Positions 26,307 to 36,041 are shown, numbered from the stretch's first letter. The stretch is DNA of 64,000 nucleotides from Fodinibius roseus (GCF_900129315.1 NZ_FQUS01000003.1:62001-126000); one strand, 5' to 3'. Made by a program: numbers and translations. Notes: generated by a model not told the origin, from the sequence alone.

Positions 26307-27521
26307 TTAGATTTGGCTGGCTATGAGCATTTCAATACTGCGGTAAGGCATATCAAACAGCTCTGCAAGTGATTTTTTGGTGAGATGCTTTTTATATACA
26401 TAGGTGCCATTTCGCAGAGCGGTGTTCTTCCACAGGCATTCTTTGATGTCTCCGGCATCACCGATGTCGAGCAGGTATGGTACAATTACATTGTTGAGTG
26501 CATAGGTGGCGGTTCGGGCCACATTGGACGGGATGTTGGGCACACAGTAGTGAATGACCTCATGCGCCGAAAATATCGGATTGGAATGGGTGGTGGTGCG
26601 GCTTGTGGCAACACACCCGCCCTGGTCAATAACCGTATCTACGATAACACTGCCCGGTTTCATATTCATGACCATCGGCTCGGTAACCATGCAGGGAGCC
26701 CGGTCACCTTCCTGCTCCGTCGCCCCAATGACCACATCAGCATATGCCAGTGCGGAGGATATATATTGATAATTGGCCGTAGCCGTAATAATACGTCGAT
26801 CAAGGGCGTTTTCAAGATGACGAAGCCGGGCCAGGTCATTATCCATTACAAATACCTGGGCCCCGTATCCCAGGGCCGTTCGCGCAGCATATTCGGCGGT
26901 AATACCCGCCCCCAGGATCACAACGGTCGCTGGAGGAATCCCCGAAATGCCGCCCAGCATGATACCCTGTCCTCCTTCGCCTTTCTCGAGATAATGGGCC
27001 CCGATTTGAACAGCCATGGAACCGGTTATTTCATGCATCATGCGTACAATGGGGAATTCTTTGTCTTCTCCCCTGATAAATTCAAAACCGATGGCGGTGA
27101 TGGATCGCTCAATAAGGGTCTCTATGAACGGCTCGTTGGCGTTGCCGAGGTGCAGCGCCGAAATGAGGATATGATTATCTTCCAGCAAATCCAACTCCTC
27201 TTCGGTAGGCGGGGCTACTTTCACAATCATTTCTGACTTCTGGTAGACCTCGTCAATGCCATGGGCGATGGTGGCCCCGGCATCGGCATATTCCTGGTCT
27301 GTAAAATTGGCTTCGGATCCGGCCTCTTTCTCCACAAAGATTTCATGTCCGTTTGCTTTGAGTATGGAGACCCCGTCGGGGGTGAGACAGATACGTCGTT
27401 CATCGTTGGAAACCTCCTTCGGGAGCCCTATCTTAAGCGATATATTGGATTCAGACGTCATGAGTTGTTTTTCCAGCGTCTGTATACCAATTTGTTCGGT
27501 TTCGAGCGGTTTTATATCCAT
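26307..27521 (-). CDS. ald: Alanine dehydrogenase
   Basis: NAD-dependent oxidative deamination of L-alanine to pyruvate and ammonia. The AlaDh/PNT N-terminal domain starts at LKIGLPKEVSNDERRICLTPDGV, with VEKEAGSEANFTDQEY and a catalytic-region MHEITGSMAVQIGAHYLE. The Rossmann domain has VVILGAGITAEYAARTALGYGA. The VDTVIDQGGCVATSRTTTH segment is also diagnostic. The start is placed at MDIKPLE (27521): the frame runs further upstream to 27590, but those 23 residues look non-native. About 35 residues precede the usual family start, so an even later Met (MTSESN) is possible. It is a single gene with a small membrane protein gene downstream. Confidence 0.92.
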   Translation of the reverse strand: MDIKPLETEQIGIQTLEKQLMTSESNISLKIGLPKEVSNDERRICLTPDGVSILKANGHEIFVEKEAGSEANFTDQEYADAGATIAHGIDEVYQKSEMIVKVAPPTEEELDLLEDNHILISALHLGNANEPFIETLIERSITAIGFEFIRGEDKEFPIVRMMHEITGSMAVQIGAHYLEKGEGGQGIMLGGISGIPPATVVILGAGITAEYAARTALGYGAQVFVMDNDLARLRHLENALDRRIITATANYQYISSALAYADVVIGATEQEGDRAPCMVTEPMVMNMKPGSVIVDTVIDQGGCVATSRTTTHSNPIFSAHEVIHYCVPNIPSNVARTATYALNNVIVPYLLDIGDAGDIKECLWKNTALRNGTYVYKKHLTKKSLAELFDMPYRSIEMLIASQI

Positions 27522-27879
27522 AAAATAGTATTTCCAGAACCTGATTTCTGATAATTTAAATGACAGAGCTGCAGTAAGCAAAAAAGACAATGATAAATGA
27601 AAAATTAAGTGATTTTTATATACAAAAACCTCGACTACCTGTGATAAACATACTTACTTTTCTGGTCTTTTAGCTGAACACGTCAAGACTGAATACAAAA
27701 TAAGAACCTTCCTGTTGTACCTTTTTCAAACAGCTGACAAGTTCTGTGTACGTGTATTCAGAAACATGATGACAGGATGGGTTAGAGTTCCAAATTAATC
27801 GAAAGTATGTGGAACAGATGTAAAATAAAAGCTCGTAACGGGGATTTTTCATTTATAATTTTCCATCATTTATTTCACA

Positions 27880-28656
27880 ATGAGTATCAGACCTAAAAAA
27901 AGTTTAGGGCAGCATTTTCTAACGGATGAAAATGTCATAGAAAAAATTGCAGATTCCATCCCGGCCGAAGCGGGTGACAGGGTTATTGAAATTGGTGCTG
28001 GTACCGGTGCGCTTACCGGCGCATTGGTGAAGCGTTTTGATGACCTTCTGGCTGTTGAACTTGATGAGCGGGCAATTGAACTTTTGCACAGGAAGTTCGA
28101 GGGACTTGAGATCCGGCACGCCAATGTATTGGAGGTAGACTGGAGAGAACTATCCATTGGCAAATCCAGAACGCATGTGGTAGGGAATTTACCCTATTAT
28201 ATTACCAGTCAGATTTTATTTTCGCTGCTTGAGCACAGATATTTTCTTTCGGATGCCATCCTGATGATGCAAAAGGAAGTAGCCGAACGACTTGTATCCG
28301 ATATTCGTACCAAAGCTTACGGCATCCTCAGTGTTCAAACACAGCTTATGAGCAGCCCGGAAATACTATTCCCCGTTTCCCGCCATTGTTTTAGTCCCCA
28401 GCCCAATGTCGACAGCGCCATGGTGAAGTTGACTTTTGACAAGAACAGGCTGAGCTGTAGCGATCAGCACTTAAAAACGGTGGTGCGCACGGCCTTTAAC
28501 CAGCGGCGTAAAAAATTGAGCAATGCCCTCAAGCCCATTATTCCCAAAGATCAGCTGCCCCGGGCATTTGATTTTGACAAGCGGGCCGAAGCCTGGCCTC
28601 CCTCCGAGTATGAAAAGTTGACAGCACAATTCGAAAAAAATGGCATTTTGACCTGA
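27880..28656 (+). CDS. rsmA: 16S rRNA adenine dimethyltransferase (KsgA/RsmA)
   Basis: Dimethylates the two adjacent adenines near the 3' end of 16S rRNA during small-subunit maturation. It has 258 residues, typical length. Visible motifs are RPKKSLGQHFLTDENV at the N-terminus, the SAM-binding VIEIGAGTGALTGAL, LLAVELDERAIELL, the catalytic NLPYY in VVGNLPYYITSQILF, and the C-terminal helical domain with FNQRRKKLSNAL. The ATG follows an AT-rich leader and stands 290 bases from the divergent ald gene; nothing else is visible in that gap. groES follows 256 bases later with its own control region. Confidence 0.96.
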   Translation: MSIRPKKSLGQHFLTDENVIEKIADSIPAEAGDRVIEIGAGTGALTGALVKRFDDLLAVELDERAIELLHRKFEGLEIRHANVLEVDWRELSIGKSRTHVVGNLPYYITSQILFSLLEHRYFLSDAILMMQKEVAERLVSDIRTKAYGILSVQTQLMSSPEILFPVSRHCFSPQPNVDSAMVKLTFDKNRLSCSDQHLKTVVRTAFNQRRKKLSNALKPIIPKDQLPRAFDFDKRAEAWPPSEYEKLTAQFEKNGILT

Positions 28657-28771
28657 AATTTCGACTAATCTTTTTTCATCTATTTGGGCTGTATTGGATG
28701 ATTACTGCCTTAAGCGGGCTTTGATCTGTTTAAATAGCTATTTGATGTTTTATTCATTTTTTTCGCATAGT

Positions 28772-28788
28772 TTGGTACGGTCCTTGCT
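28772..28788 (+). promoter_or_regulatory. Sigma-54-type promoter before groES
   Basis: TTGGTACGGTCCTTGCT matches the -24/-12 consensus TTGGYACGnnnnTTGCW at every fixed position, with the GG (28774) and GC (28786) doublets exactly 12 bases apart. Transcription would begin near 28798, leaving a leader of about 115 bases before groES. No CIRCE element (TTAGCACTC repeat) is present upstream. An RpoN-dependent chaperonin operon would need an enhancer-binding activator, which is not in this window. Confidence 0.6.
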
Positions 28789-28803
28789 CACCTATATATC
28801 TTA

Positions 28804-28858
28804 ACAAAGTAATTTGCTTTGTACGATATTGAATCATTTTTACAGCATCATTATGCTG
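28804..28858 (+). promoter_or_regulatory. Two small hairpins in the groESL leader
   Basis: ACAAAG (28804-28809) pairs with CTTTGT (28817-28822), and CAGCAT (28843-28848) pairs with ATGCTG (28853-28858) around a four-base loop. Both fall in the predicted leader between the promoter and the groES start. They may stabilise the message or act in temperature control. The arms are only six base pairs, so chance cannot be excluded. Confidence 0.35.
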
Positions 28859-28912
28859 ATGTCGATGTATTTCAACTTCAACTAATAACCTTAAATTGTA
28901 GGAGTCATAATT

Positions 28913-29206
28913 ATGGCTAAATCTAAAATCAAACCGTTAAGCGATCGCGTTTTGGTTCAGCCAGAACCTGCCGAAGAAAAAACCAGTTCCGGAATTATTA
29001 TCCCTGATACGGCTAAAGAAAAGCCCCAGGAAGGGACGGTTGTTGCCGCAGGTCCCGGCAAAGTAGAAAACGGAACCAAGATTGACATGTCGGTAAAAGA
29101 AGGCGACAAAGTGCTTTATGGGAAATATTCGGGCACGGAAATCACGCTGGATGGGGATGAATATCTTATAATGCGTGAAGCCGATATTCTTGGAATCGTT
29201 TCCTAA
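28913..29206 (+). CDS. groES: Co-chaperonin GroES
   Basis: A 97-residue GroES that caps the GroEL cylinder. The N-terminal [25 protein letters not shown] region (here split by description) includes the mobile loop [14 protein letters not shown], and the C-terminal part has [17 protein letters not shown] and [14 protein letters not shown] strong taggag ribosome-binding site precedes the ATG. groEL follows after 59 bases in the same operon. Control appears to be from the sigma-54-like element upstream. Confidence 0.98.
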   Translation: MAKSKIKPLSDRVLVQPEPAEEKTSSGIIIPDTAKEKPQEGTVVAAGPGKVENGTKIDMSVKEGDKVLYGKYSGTEITLDGDEYLIMREADILGIVS

Positions 29207-29265
29207 GTATCTCATCTATTTTTACAACAAACTAATTACAAACACTTAAAAATTAATAGACAACT

Positions 29266-30954
29266 ATGTCAGCAAAATTAGTTCATTATGATATGGAGGC
29301 ACGCGATGCACTAAAGCGTGGCGTTGACAAGCTTGCAAATGCTGTCAAGGTCACCTTGGGTCCGCGTGGACGAAACGTAGTAATTGAGAAATCTTTCGGT
29401 TCACCGACCGTTACCAAAGACGGTGTCACGGTAGCCAAAGAGATCGAGCTCTCCAACAAGCGAGAAAACATGGGTGCTCAGATGGTGAAGGAGGTTGCCT
29501 CCAAAACCAGCGACAATGCCGGTGACGGAACAACAACAGCTACTGTTCTTGCTCAGTCCATCATTCAAACCGGTTTGAAGAATGTTACGGCCGGTGCTAA
29601 TCCGATGGAATTGAAACGAGGGATCGACACCGCCGTTAAAGCGATTGTCGAAGAGCTTCGAACAATGAGCAAGCCGGTAGGCGACAGCCTGGACAGTATC
29701 AAGCAGGTCGGCTCCATCTCGGCCAATGGTGATGAAGAGATTGGCCAGAACATTGCCGATGCGATGGAGAAGGTAGGTAAAGACGGTGTCATTACGGTTG
29801 AAGAAGCCAAAGGGACTGAAACCTATCTCGAGACAGTTGAAGGTATGCAGTTCGACCGCGGCTATCTTTCTCCTTATTTCGTAACCGATTCTGAAAATAT
29901 GGTTACGGAAATGGAAGAGCCTCATATCCTGATCTTCGATGAGAAGATTAGCAATATGAAGGATCTGCTTCCAATCCTTGAAAAAGTAATTCAAACCGGC
30001 AAGCCGTTGCTGATTATCGCTGAAGATGTTGAAGGCGAAGCACTGGCTACACTGGTTGTTAACAAGCTGCGCGGTTCGCTGAAAATCGCAGCCGTCAAAG
30101 CTCCCGGATTCGGTGACCGCCGAAAGCAGATGCTGGAAGACATTGCTATCCTGACAAACGGTACCGTTATTTCGGAAGAGCGGGGCTATAAACTGGAAAA
30201 TGCTACGCTTGACTATCTGGGTACGGCCGACCGTGTCAATATCACCAAGGATGACACGACGATTGTCGGGGGCCAAGGTTCTGATGATGATATCAAAGCC
30301 CGGGTCAACCAGATCAAAGGTCAGATCGAATCTACCACTTCCGATTACGATCGTGAGAAGCTGCAGGAACGCCTTGCCAAGCTCAGCGGTGGTGTTGCTG
30401 TCCTAAACATCGGTGCTGCTTCTGAAGTTGAGATGAAAGAGAAGAAAGCCCGTGTTGAAGATGCGCTGCATGCTACCCGCGCTGCCGTAGAAGAAGGCAT
30501 CGTAGCTGGTGGTGGCGTAGCACTACTGCGTGCTCAGAGGGCGCTGGATAGCCTGAAGGGCGAAAATCCCGATCAGGAAGTTGGGTTCGACATTGTACGC
30601 AGGGCCCTTGAGTCTCCGCTTCGTTGTATTGCCAACAATGCCGGAGCCGAAGGTTCTATCGTTGTACAGAAAGTGAAAGAAGGTAAAGATGCTTTCGGGT
30701 ACAACGCTCGTACCGAGACCTATGAAGATCTGATCGAGGCAGGCGTTATCGATCCTACGAAAGTAACGCGCACCGCGCTTGAAAACGCTGCTTCTGTAGC
30801 AGGATTGATGCTGACGACCGAAGCCCTCGTCTCAGAGAAACCTTCCAAAGGTGATGATGATGATGACGGACCTGCCGGCGGCGGTGGCATGCCCGGCGGA
30901 ATGGGCGGCGGTGGCATGCCCGGAGGCATGGGTGGAATGGGCGGTATGATGTAA
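29266..30954 (+). CDS. groEL: Chaperonin GroEL
   Basis: A 562-residue 60-kDa chaperonin, ATP-driven folding cage. Characteristic stretches are [30 protein letters not shown], the ATP-binding [31 protein letters not shown] and [15 protein letters not shown]. The C-terminus carries the flexible Gly-Met tail ([11 protein letters not shown]-type repeats ending in GGMGGMM), which projects into the cavity. Sequence is highly conserved and strongly codon-biased, as expected for an abundant protein. It is the last gene of groESL and is followed by a clear terminator. Confidence 0.98.
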   Translation: MSAKLVHYDMEARDALKRGVDKLANAVKVTLGPRGRNVVIEKSFGSPTVTKDGVTVAKEIELSNKRENMGAQMVKEVASKTSDNAGDGTTTATVLAQSIIQTGLKNVTAGANPMELKRGIDTAVKAIVEELRTMSKPVGDSLDSIKQVGSISANGDEEIGQNIADAMEKVGKDGVITVEEAKGTETYLETVEGMQFDRGYLSPYFVTDSENMVTEMEEPHILIFDEKISNMKDLLPILEKVIQTGKPLLIIAEDVEGEALATLVVNKLRGSLKIAAVKAPGFGDRRKQMLEDIAILTNGTVISEERGYKLENATLDYLGTADRVNITKDDTTIVGGQGSDDDIKARVNQIKGQIESTTSDYDREKLQERLAKLSGGVAVLNIGAASEVEMKEKKARVEDALHATRAAVEEGIVAGGGVALLRAQRALDSLKGENPDQEVGFDIVRRALESPLRCIANNAGAEGSIVVQKVKEGKDAFGYNARTETYEDLIEAGVIDPTKVTRTALENAASVAGLMLTTEALVSEKPSKGDDDDDGPAGGGGMPGGMGGGGMPGGMGGMGGMM

Positions 30955-31007
30955 ATATAGCCCCCGATCCCACGCTTCGGGTTTAAAACACCCTACAGGT
31001 ATAAAAT

Positions 31008-31050
31008 AAAGCCTCACTTTTCCGCCTTGCGGGAGAGTGGGGCTTTTTTA
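31008..31050 (+). terminator. Rho-independent terminator after groEL
   Basis: AAAGCCTCAC pairs with GTGGGGCTTT (one G-U pair), with an inner CCGC/GCGG stem, and ends in a run of T (gctttttta). It lies 53 bases after the groEL stop. Confidence 0.82.
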
Positions 31051-31066
31051 TTTGTTTCCTCAACCT

Positions 31067-31284
31067 GACACGATGTCTGGAAATGTCTCGAGTATTGCGG
31101 ACAACGTAAAAGAGTCAGGTTTTTATGCCTTTTCCCGGCAGCAGGGAGAGCCGGTTTGGGAACTGGCCGCACCGGAAAAGTATATCCATGGATTGTCCCG
31201 GGCAGTAAGGGCTATTATCCCATGCAGGATTTCAAAAAGCTCATCACGATCACCGAACGGGGAATTACAAGTTATGAGCTGTAA
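31067..31284 (+). pseudogene. Possible gene remnant with one frameshift
   Basis: One frame reads ADNVKESGFYAFSRQQGEP then VWELAAPEKYIHGLSR, and near 31200 a shift into another frame gives KGYYPMQDFKKLITITERG then ITSYEL and a stop at 31282. Both halves look protein-like (balanced composition, plausible turns) and join smoothly, which suggests the tail of a decayed gene. The YAFSRQQGEPVWEL stretch is faintly like a PQQ-type beta-propeller strand, but I cannot name a family. The rest of 30955-31395 is noncoding apart from the groEL terminator. Confidence 0.35.
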
Positions 31285-31395
31285 ATTCATGAGCGAGCGA
31301 GAAGCCAAAGTGGAAAAAATCAAAGCTGAAAAATAAAAATTGGAAGCTCGTTCTTCCCTGACTTCAGGGAAGAAAAACCAATAACCGTAACCAAC

Positions 31396-32280
31396 CTAAT
31401 CCGTCTCAGTGGTTGAGGCGTTTACGGTCGTTGTTCCGGTTTCAAACTCTTTGGCAAGATCCAGCACGGCATCGGCATACAGCCCGCTGGGGTTATAGCG
31501 CAGTATGGAGGTTCGCAGGTTGTTGGTTCGCTGTTGAAAATAGGCTAAATAATTGGCTACCGACATAATGTTATTGCCCATATCAAAAATGTCATCCCCG
31601 ACAAACCATTTATTCAGGGAATAGGGAATAAACTGCGCGAATGACATTGCCCCGGCATAACTGGATTTCAGCTCAAACAGGTCAATATTCTTTCGTTTAG
31701 CGAAGTCCAGTAGCTCCAGCAGCTGTGCCTTTGCAAAGTCGGCCCGGTAATCCACCGCGTACATCGAGACGTAGGCGTTAAAAGGATTATAGCTGCCGAT
31801 GTTATTCCCGAAATCCGACTCAATACCGATAATGGCAGTAATTACGTATTTCGGAATACCGTACTTTTCCTGTGCTTTTTGCAGCTGATCGGCATGGTCA
31901 CGCATGAAATCCACCCCCCGCCTTTTTTTCTCTTCAAATCCGAGAATCTGTTTGTATTCTTCGAGGTTTATGGACTTCCGCTCAGCGGATTTCCGAAAAC
32001 GATCGGCAATACCTTCATAAATCGTAAATCGTTCATCCCGGAGCAGGTCATCTATCGCGAGCCCCTCGTTGCGACAGGCCTCAAGGAGAGTAGCAAGTGC
32101 CCCCTCGTACTCGCTGTGCGAAGGCAGGGACAGGGTATCCGCATCAGCCTCCGAGAATGGAGGGGACGGGGATATTAAAGCCTGATCTTCTGCGGGATAA
32201 GCAGGGTGAGCCTGGCATAAGGTAGTGGTCCCTATAAGCAGCAGGCATGCTATGCACCCGTTTTGGACTATGGTATTCAT
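31396..32280 (-). CDS. Exported lytic murein transglycosylase (MltB/SLT_2-like)
   Basis: Cleaves the glycan strands of peptidoglycan, forming 1,6-anhydromuramic ends. It has 294 residues and a Sec signal (MNTIVQNGCIACLLL..., cleavage near CQA). The catalytic region IPKYVITAIIGIESDFGNNIGSYNPFNAYVSM (given here only as a span, about residues 140-172) has the general acid Glu in GIESDFG. Later AGAMSFAQFIPYSLNKW and the NIMSVANYLAYF helix fit the MltB group. There is no peptidoglycan-binding domain after the lysozyme-like fold. The gene is transcribed toward groEL and away from the DUF1080 gene. Confidence 0.85.
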   Translation of the reverse strand: MNTIVQNGCIACLLLIGTTTLCQAHPAYPAEDQALISPSPPFSEADADTLSLPSHSEYEGALATLLEACRNEGLAIDDLLRDERFTIYEGIADRFRKSAERKSINLEEYKQILGFEEKKRRGVDFMRDHADQLQKAQEKYGIPKYVITAIIGIESDFGNNIGSYNPFNAYVSMYAVDYRADFAKAQLLELLDFAKRKNIDLFELKSSYAGAMSFAQFIPYSLNKWFVGDDIFDMGNNIMSVANYLAYFQQRTNNLRTSILRYNPSGLYADAVLDLAKEFETGTTTVNASTTETD

Positions 32281-32699
32281 AAACTGATTTTTTTCGTTAC
32301 CGGATGCCTAATAATACAAAAATTCGGGAGTAATTATAATCTGTTTCAGCTTTATTGTAAAAATGTCTGAACGCGAGTAACATATAATCAGGTGCCAGAT
32401 CGCTCGATAGTATTGTCTTTTGTACCGGAAGGGAAGCGTTGATCTGATTTGGGTTCGATAATTTTTATTATAGTTGCCTTCGATCAAAAACCGAAAGCCA
32501 TTTATGTATGAATTATAGTTTCTTTATCTTAAGCTTGGTTCATACCAGATCGATCCGAAATGCTCTTTTTTGGTCAGGATTAATCAGTAAATAAAATTTA
32601 GTATAACCTTGGTGGAAATATTTTAACCATGAGATTAATGCGTAGGAGTGGTTGCTGTTACCCGATAATGCAACTGTTGAAGCATGAGTTTTTTTTAGC
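32281..32699. other. Noncoding gap between divergent genes
   Basis: About 420 AT-rich bases between the transglycosylase and DUF1080 genes. I see no reading frame with codon bias, no strong hairpin and no RNA gene. Promoters for both flanking genes are expected here but none can be picked out with confidence. Confidence 0.5.
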
Positions 32700-33590
32700 A
32701 TGAAAAACACACCTGTAGTTTGGTTTTTCCTTTTATTGATCGCGGGCGCTATACCGGCTCAAAGCCAGGAGGCCCCTGAACCGATCACGCCCGGGGAACC
32801 GATTCAATTATTTAACGGAAAAGATCTCTCGAATTTTTATACGTGGATTCCCGCCCATGAGTATGAAGATCCCAACCGGGTGTTTTCTGTAGTACGCAAT
32901 ATCGATGGATTTCCCGCCATCAGGATCAGCGGAGAGGAGATCGGCAGCCTGATTACTCAAAAAAGCTATCAAAATTATCACCTCATTGCGGAATACCGGT
33001 GGGGACCGGTTACCTGGGAATGGCATTACGGCAAATATACCAGAGCACACCGGGCGAGAGACAGTGGCATTCAAATTCATTGCCAGGGAGAGGCGGGCAA
33101 CTGGCACAAAGATCGCAAGGCTCCTTTTATGTATGGCATACAATACCAGATGCGGGAAGGACGTATCGGAGACATAATTATGATGGGGGGCTGGAACAAG
33201 GATGGTAGTGTCAAAGAAGGTCCTACCGTGACTGTTAACGCACATCAAAATGAAAACGGTAGATATCAATATCACTGGGGTGCTGATCCGATAACCGCAA
33301 GCGATACCCGAAATGACCCGCAGAGAATACGACAGGTGCACTGGTATGGCGCCGATCCCGACTGGGCAAATGTAAAAGGATACAGAGGTGGTGGCGACCT
33401 GGAGAAAGATTATGGCGGATGGAACAGGGTAGAAATAATTGCCGGTCCCGATAGCCTTATTTATAAACTGAATGGTACAGTGGTTAATATCGGGACCGAG
33501 CCCAGTGTCAAAGAGGGCAAAATTCTGATCCAGTCGGAATACTCGGAAATATATATTCGAAAACTTGAATTGCAACCTCTCGAAGAATAA
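32700..33590 (+). CDS. Exported DUF1080 (3-keto-disaccharide hydrolase family) protein
   Basis: A 296-residue protein with a Sec signal peptide (MKNTPVVWFFLLLIAG..., cleavage near AQSQ). The LamG/concanavalin-like DUF1080 fold is seen in IQLFNGKDLSNFYTW at the start, YRWGPVTWEWHYGK, the RDSGIQIHCQGE core (a surface-exposed ligand site in the family), GWNRVEIIAGPDSLIYKLNGTVVN and the final ILIQSEYSEIYIRKLELQPL. Some members split 3-keto-glycosides made by glucoside 3-dehydrogenases; most are untested. It stands alone, convergent with the NSS transporter gene 93 bases away. Confidence 0.9.
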   Translation: MKNTPVVWFFLLLIAGAIPAQSQEAPEPITPGEPIQLFNGKDLSNFYTWIPAHEYEDPNRVFSVVRNIDGFPAIRISGEEIGSLITQKSYQNYHLIAEYRWGPVTWEWHYGKYTRAHRARDSGIQIHCQGEAGNWHKDRKAPFMYGIQYQMREGRIGDIIMMGGWNKDGSVKEGPTVTVNAHQNENGRYQYHWGADPITASDTRNDPQRIRQVHWYGADPDWANVKGYRGGGDLEKDYGGWNRVEIIAGPDSLIYKLNGTVVNIGTEPSVKEGKILIQSEYSEIYIRKLELQPLEE

Positions 33591-33682
33591 CAGAGTCAAA
33601 CGGATTTCAACTATATTTTATAGCGGTCCAAAGGGAGCGGGATCAAATGCTATTATCATTAACGGCAAGCGTTTGAAACAGT

Positions 33683-35200
33683 TTAACCCGGGTTGACTTC
33701 CCGGCTGCCGGTGGTTTTGTCGGCGAGCGTGCCATTATAAAAATAGAAGAGTGCCATAACGATGCCCCACTGCATGGCGATGGTAGCTACCGAGAAGGCG
33801 CTGAGCGGGTTATACCAGCTGTCGGGAGCGTAAGTTGTAATGCTCAGGTAGATCCACCAGATGAGCAGTGAAATGACTTCCACCGGCACTACATACCGGA
33901 TGATTATTTCCCACCATCTCCCGAGAGTATATTGTTGTTCTCCATTGTTTACAATTTCAGATCGAAAGCGGGCCGGTCCGAAACGGATGATCGCGAAGGA
34001 CATAAAGGCTCCGGAGACCATCAGGCCCACCGACCACACAAAATCCTGGTTGGCCAGGATGTCAAGCGACATGGCTGAAGGAATACCAAGCAGGAAGCCG
34101 GACAGGCAGATAAAAAAAGTGGATTTTTTGCGGGAAAAACCCATATCCACAAACACGCGGCTTGCCAGTTCAATCATCGATATCAGGGAGCTGAAGGCGG
34201 CAAAAGTTAGGCCCAAAAAGAAGAGAATGGCAAAAACGGGTCCTCCTGCCATCTCGTTGAAGAGCTGGGGCATCCATATAAACGTAAGTCCCGTCGAAGC
34301 GGGACCGGAAGTTTTCATGATCTCCAGAATTTCGCTGTTGCCCATGCTGCTGCCCAGCGTGCCGAAAACGGTGGCAAAAATGGTCATCGCTGCCAGCAGG
34401 GATACGATGTTATTTCCGATGCCGGTCTGAAAAGCGCTGACGGTGATGTCGTCCCGGCTGCGCATATAGGCTCCATAGGTGAGAATGAGTCCCCACGCGG
34501 CCCCGGTATCCCAGGCGTTTTGGGTAAGGGCCTCAAGCCACAGGCGAGGTTCAGTCAGTGTAGACCAGTCGGGAGTAAACAGGTACTGCAGACCCTGCGC
34601 GCTCCCGGAAAGCGTGGAGGCGCGAATCAGTGAAATGACAACAACCAGCAGCAGGGAGGGAATGAGTATTTTGTTGATGCGCTCGATGGAAGAAATTCCC
34701 CTCACGACCACAAAGCCGCCGAGTCCCATCATCAGGGCATGATAAACCGAGGGCCAGAGCGATCCCTGAAACCCTTCCCAGATCATGTTGGCCTGCTGCA
34801 TGCTCCCGGGCAGGCTGGAGGTGACCGATTCCACGAGGTAGAAGAGCGCCCATCCCGCTACTACGCTGTAGTAGAACATGATGGCGGTAGCGACAAAGCC
34901 GATGAACGCCCCCATCCAGCCATATTCTTTTCCCACCAGCTTAATGAAGGAGCCAATGACTCCTTTCCGACCGTGCCGTCCGATGCCGTACTCGGCGATA
35001 ATCAGGGGGATGGAAAACAGAAACAGGCAGCAGATCCAGGCAATAAGAAAAGCCCCGGCTCCCTCTTCTCCCCCGTTCTGTGCGGCGATGCGCGGGAAGC
35101 GCCATATGTTGCCGGTCCCCACAGCAATGCCCAGCACGCTCAGGATTAGTCCCAGTTTCGAGGAAAAAAGGTCACTCTGGCTTTTTTTATGGGAACTCAT
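33683..35200 (-). CDS. Sodium-dependent transporter, NSS (SNF) family
   Basis: A 505-residue neurotransmitter:sodium symporter family carrier with about 12 spans. The family signature in the first helix is VLGIAVGTGNIWRFPRIAAQNGGEEG, seen between residues about 19 and 44, which includes the unwound sodium/substrate site (GNIWRFP). ILTYGAYMRSRDDI, near helix 6-7, also fits. Such bacterial proteins import amino acids or related compounds using the sodium gradient; the substrate is not readable. The use of sodium-coupled carriers here and at 21621 suits a marine or saline habitat. The gene faces the DUF1080 gene and lies 88 bases downstream of PlsC. Confidence 0.93.
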   Translation of the reverse strand: MSSHKKSQSDLFSSKLGLILSVLGIAVGTGNIWRFPRIAAQNGGEEGAGAFLIAWICCLFLFSIPLIIAEYGIGRHGRKGVIGSFIKLVGKEYGWMGAFIGFVATAIMFYYSVVAGWALFYLVESVTSSLPGSMQQANMIWEGFQGSLWPSVYHALMMGLGGFVVVRGISSIERINKILIPSLLLVVVISLIRASTLSGSAQGLQYLFTPDWSTLTEPRLWLEALTQNAWDTGAAWGLILTYGAYMRSRDDITVSAFQTGIGNNIVSLLAAMTIFATVFGTLGSSMGNSEILEIMKTSGPASTGLTFIWMPQLFNEMAGGPVFAILFFLGLTFAAFSSLISMIELASRVFVDMGFSRKKSTFFICLSGFLLGIPSAMSLDILANQDFVWSVGLMVSGAFMSFAIIRFGPARFRSEIVNNGEQQYTLGRWWEIIIRYVVPVEVISLLIWWIYLSITTYAPDSWYNPLSAFSVATIAMQWGIVMALFYFYNGTLADKTTGSREVNPG

Positions 35201-35288
35201 GGGGATTACACTTTAATGAATTTTACAGGTTGAGTAATGCTCAGGACACCGACACATATTTTTAACTATTTTTTTGTGCAGTGGCAAG

Positions 35289-36041
35289 CTATTCTTCTTT
35301 ATCCGCTTTGGCCCACTGCAGGTATTTGCGGCGGATGCCCGTCATATGTTCTTCCAGGTCATCAAGCCTCCAGTTCGAAACGTCCACCGGTTCATGGATA
35401 TGGGCCGTTACGATTCCTGATTTTGTCAGCAGCGTACCCCCCGGGCTGAGTTCGCGGCTGCCTTCAAAATAGACAGGTACCACAGGATAGCCCAGATCCA
35501 TCGCCATCCGAAAAGGGCCCTTTTTGAACGGACCGATAATTCCGGGATGTTTGCGTGACCCTTCAGGCGCCATCATCACCGAAATCTGCTGTTCTTTAAT
35601 ACGTTTACAGGCCTCCTGCAGTTGTGCTATGGCTTTCTCGGACTGGTTGCGCCGGATAAAAATCTGTCCCGTTAATCTCCCCAAAAGAAAGAAAAGCGGA
35701 TTGTACTGGAATTCCCATTTGGCGACAAAACGAATCCTCGGGAGTCCCAGCGCCAACAGGGTCAGCACATCCAGTGTGGAACTGTGATTGATAATAAATA
35801 CGGAGGGACACGGTATGGTGCCGGCATGGCGTTCTATATTAAAACGGATACCGCTGAACCACAGGACAGGCCGGACCATCAGCGGAGCAATAGTTTCCAT
35901 GATATAGTTGGTGGCTTTTCCCAGGGTTATCACCAGAAAAAAAAGGATAACGGGGGCTGCCATCAGAAAAATCAGAAAAAAAGCCGTAATAGCAAGCATA
36001 CTGCGAATATAATCGATCGTGCTGAACGTGCTTTCGCTCAT
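35289..36041 (-). CDS. Lysophospholipid acyltransferase (PlsC family)
   Basis: A 250-residue 1-acylglycerol-3-phosphate acyltransferase-like membrane protein. One or two N-terminal spans (about residues 12-45) precede the catalytic HX4D motif in INHSSTLDVLTLL (about residue 85). Substrate-binding motifs follow as FIRRNQSEKAIAQ and MAPEGSRKHPGIIGPFKKG (about 157), then YPVVPVYFEGSREL. It would place the second acyl chain on glycerophospholipid precursors at the inner membrane. The gene is divergent from the tandem esterase gene across 154 bases and is upstream of the NSS transporter on the same strand. Confidence 0.9.
   Translation of the reverse strand: MSESTFSTIDYIRSMLAITAFFLIFLMAAPVILFFLVITLGKATNYIMETIAPLMVRPVLWFSGIRFNIERHAGTIPCPSVFIINHSSTLDVLTLLALGLPRIRFVAKWEFQYNPLFFLLGRLTGQIFIRRNQSEKAIAQLQEACKRIKEQQISVMMAPEGSRKHPGIIGPFKKGPFRMAMDLGYPVVPVYFEGSRELSPGGTLLTKSGIVTAHIHEPVDVSNWRLDDLEEHMTGIRRKYLQWAKADKEE

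Noticed and set aside
27670-27852. 60-codon minus-strand frame upstream of rsmA
   Set aside because: No codon bias or motifs; the region is an AT-rich divergent promoter gap.
28732-28743. Palindrome AAATAGCTATTT as an enhancer-binding-protein site
   Set aside because: It is only about 30 bases upstream of the -24 element, too close for a normal activator site, and AT-rich palindromes are common here.
28657-28912. Possible CIRCE/HrcA operator before groES
   Set aside because: No TTAGCACTC/GAGTGCTAA repeat is present; the inverted repeats seen have different sequences and short arms.
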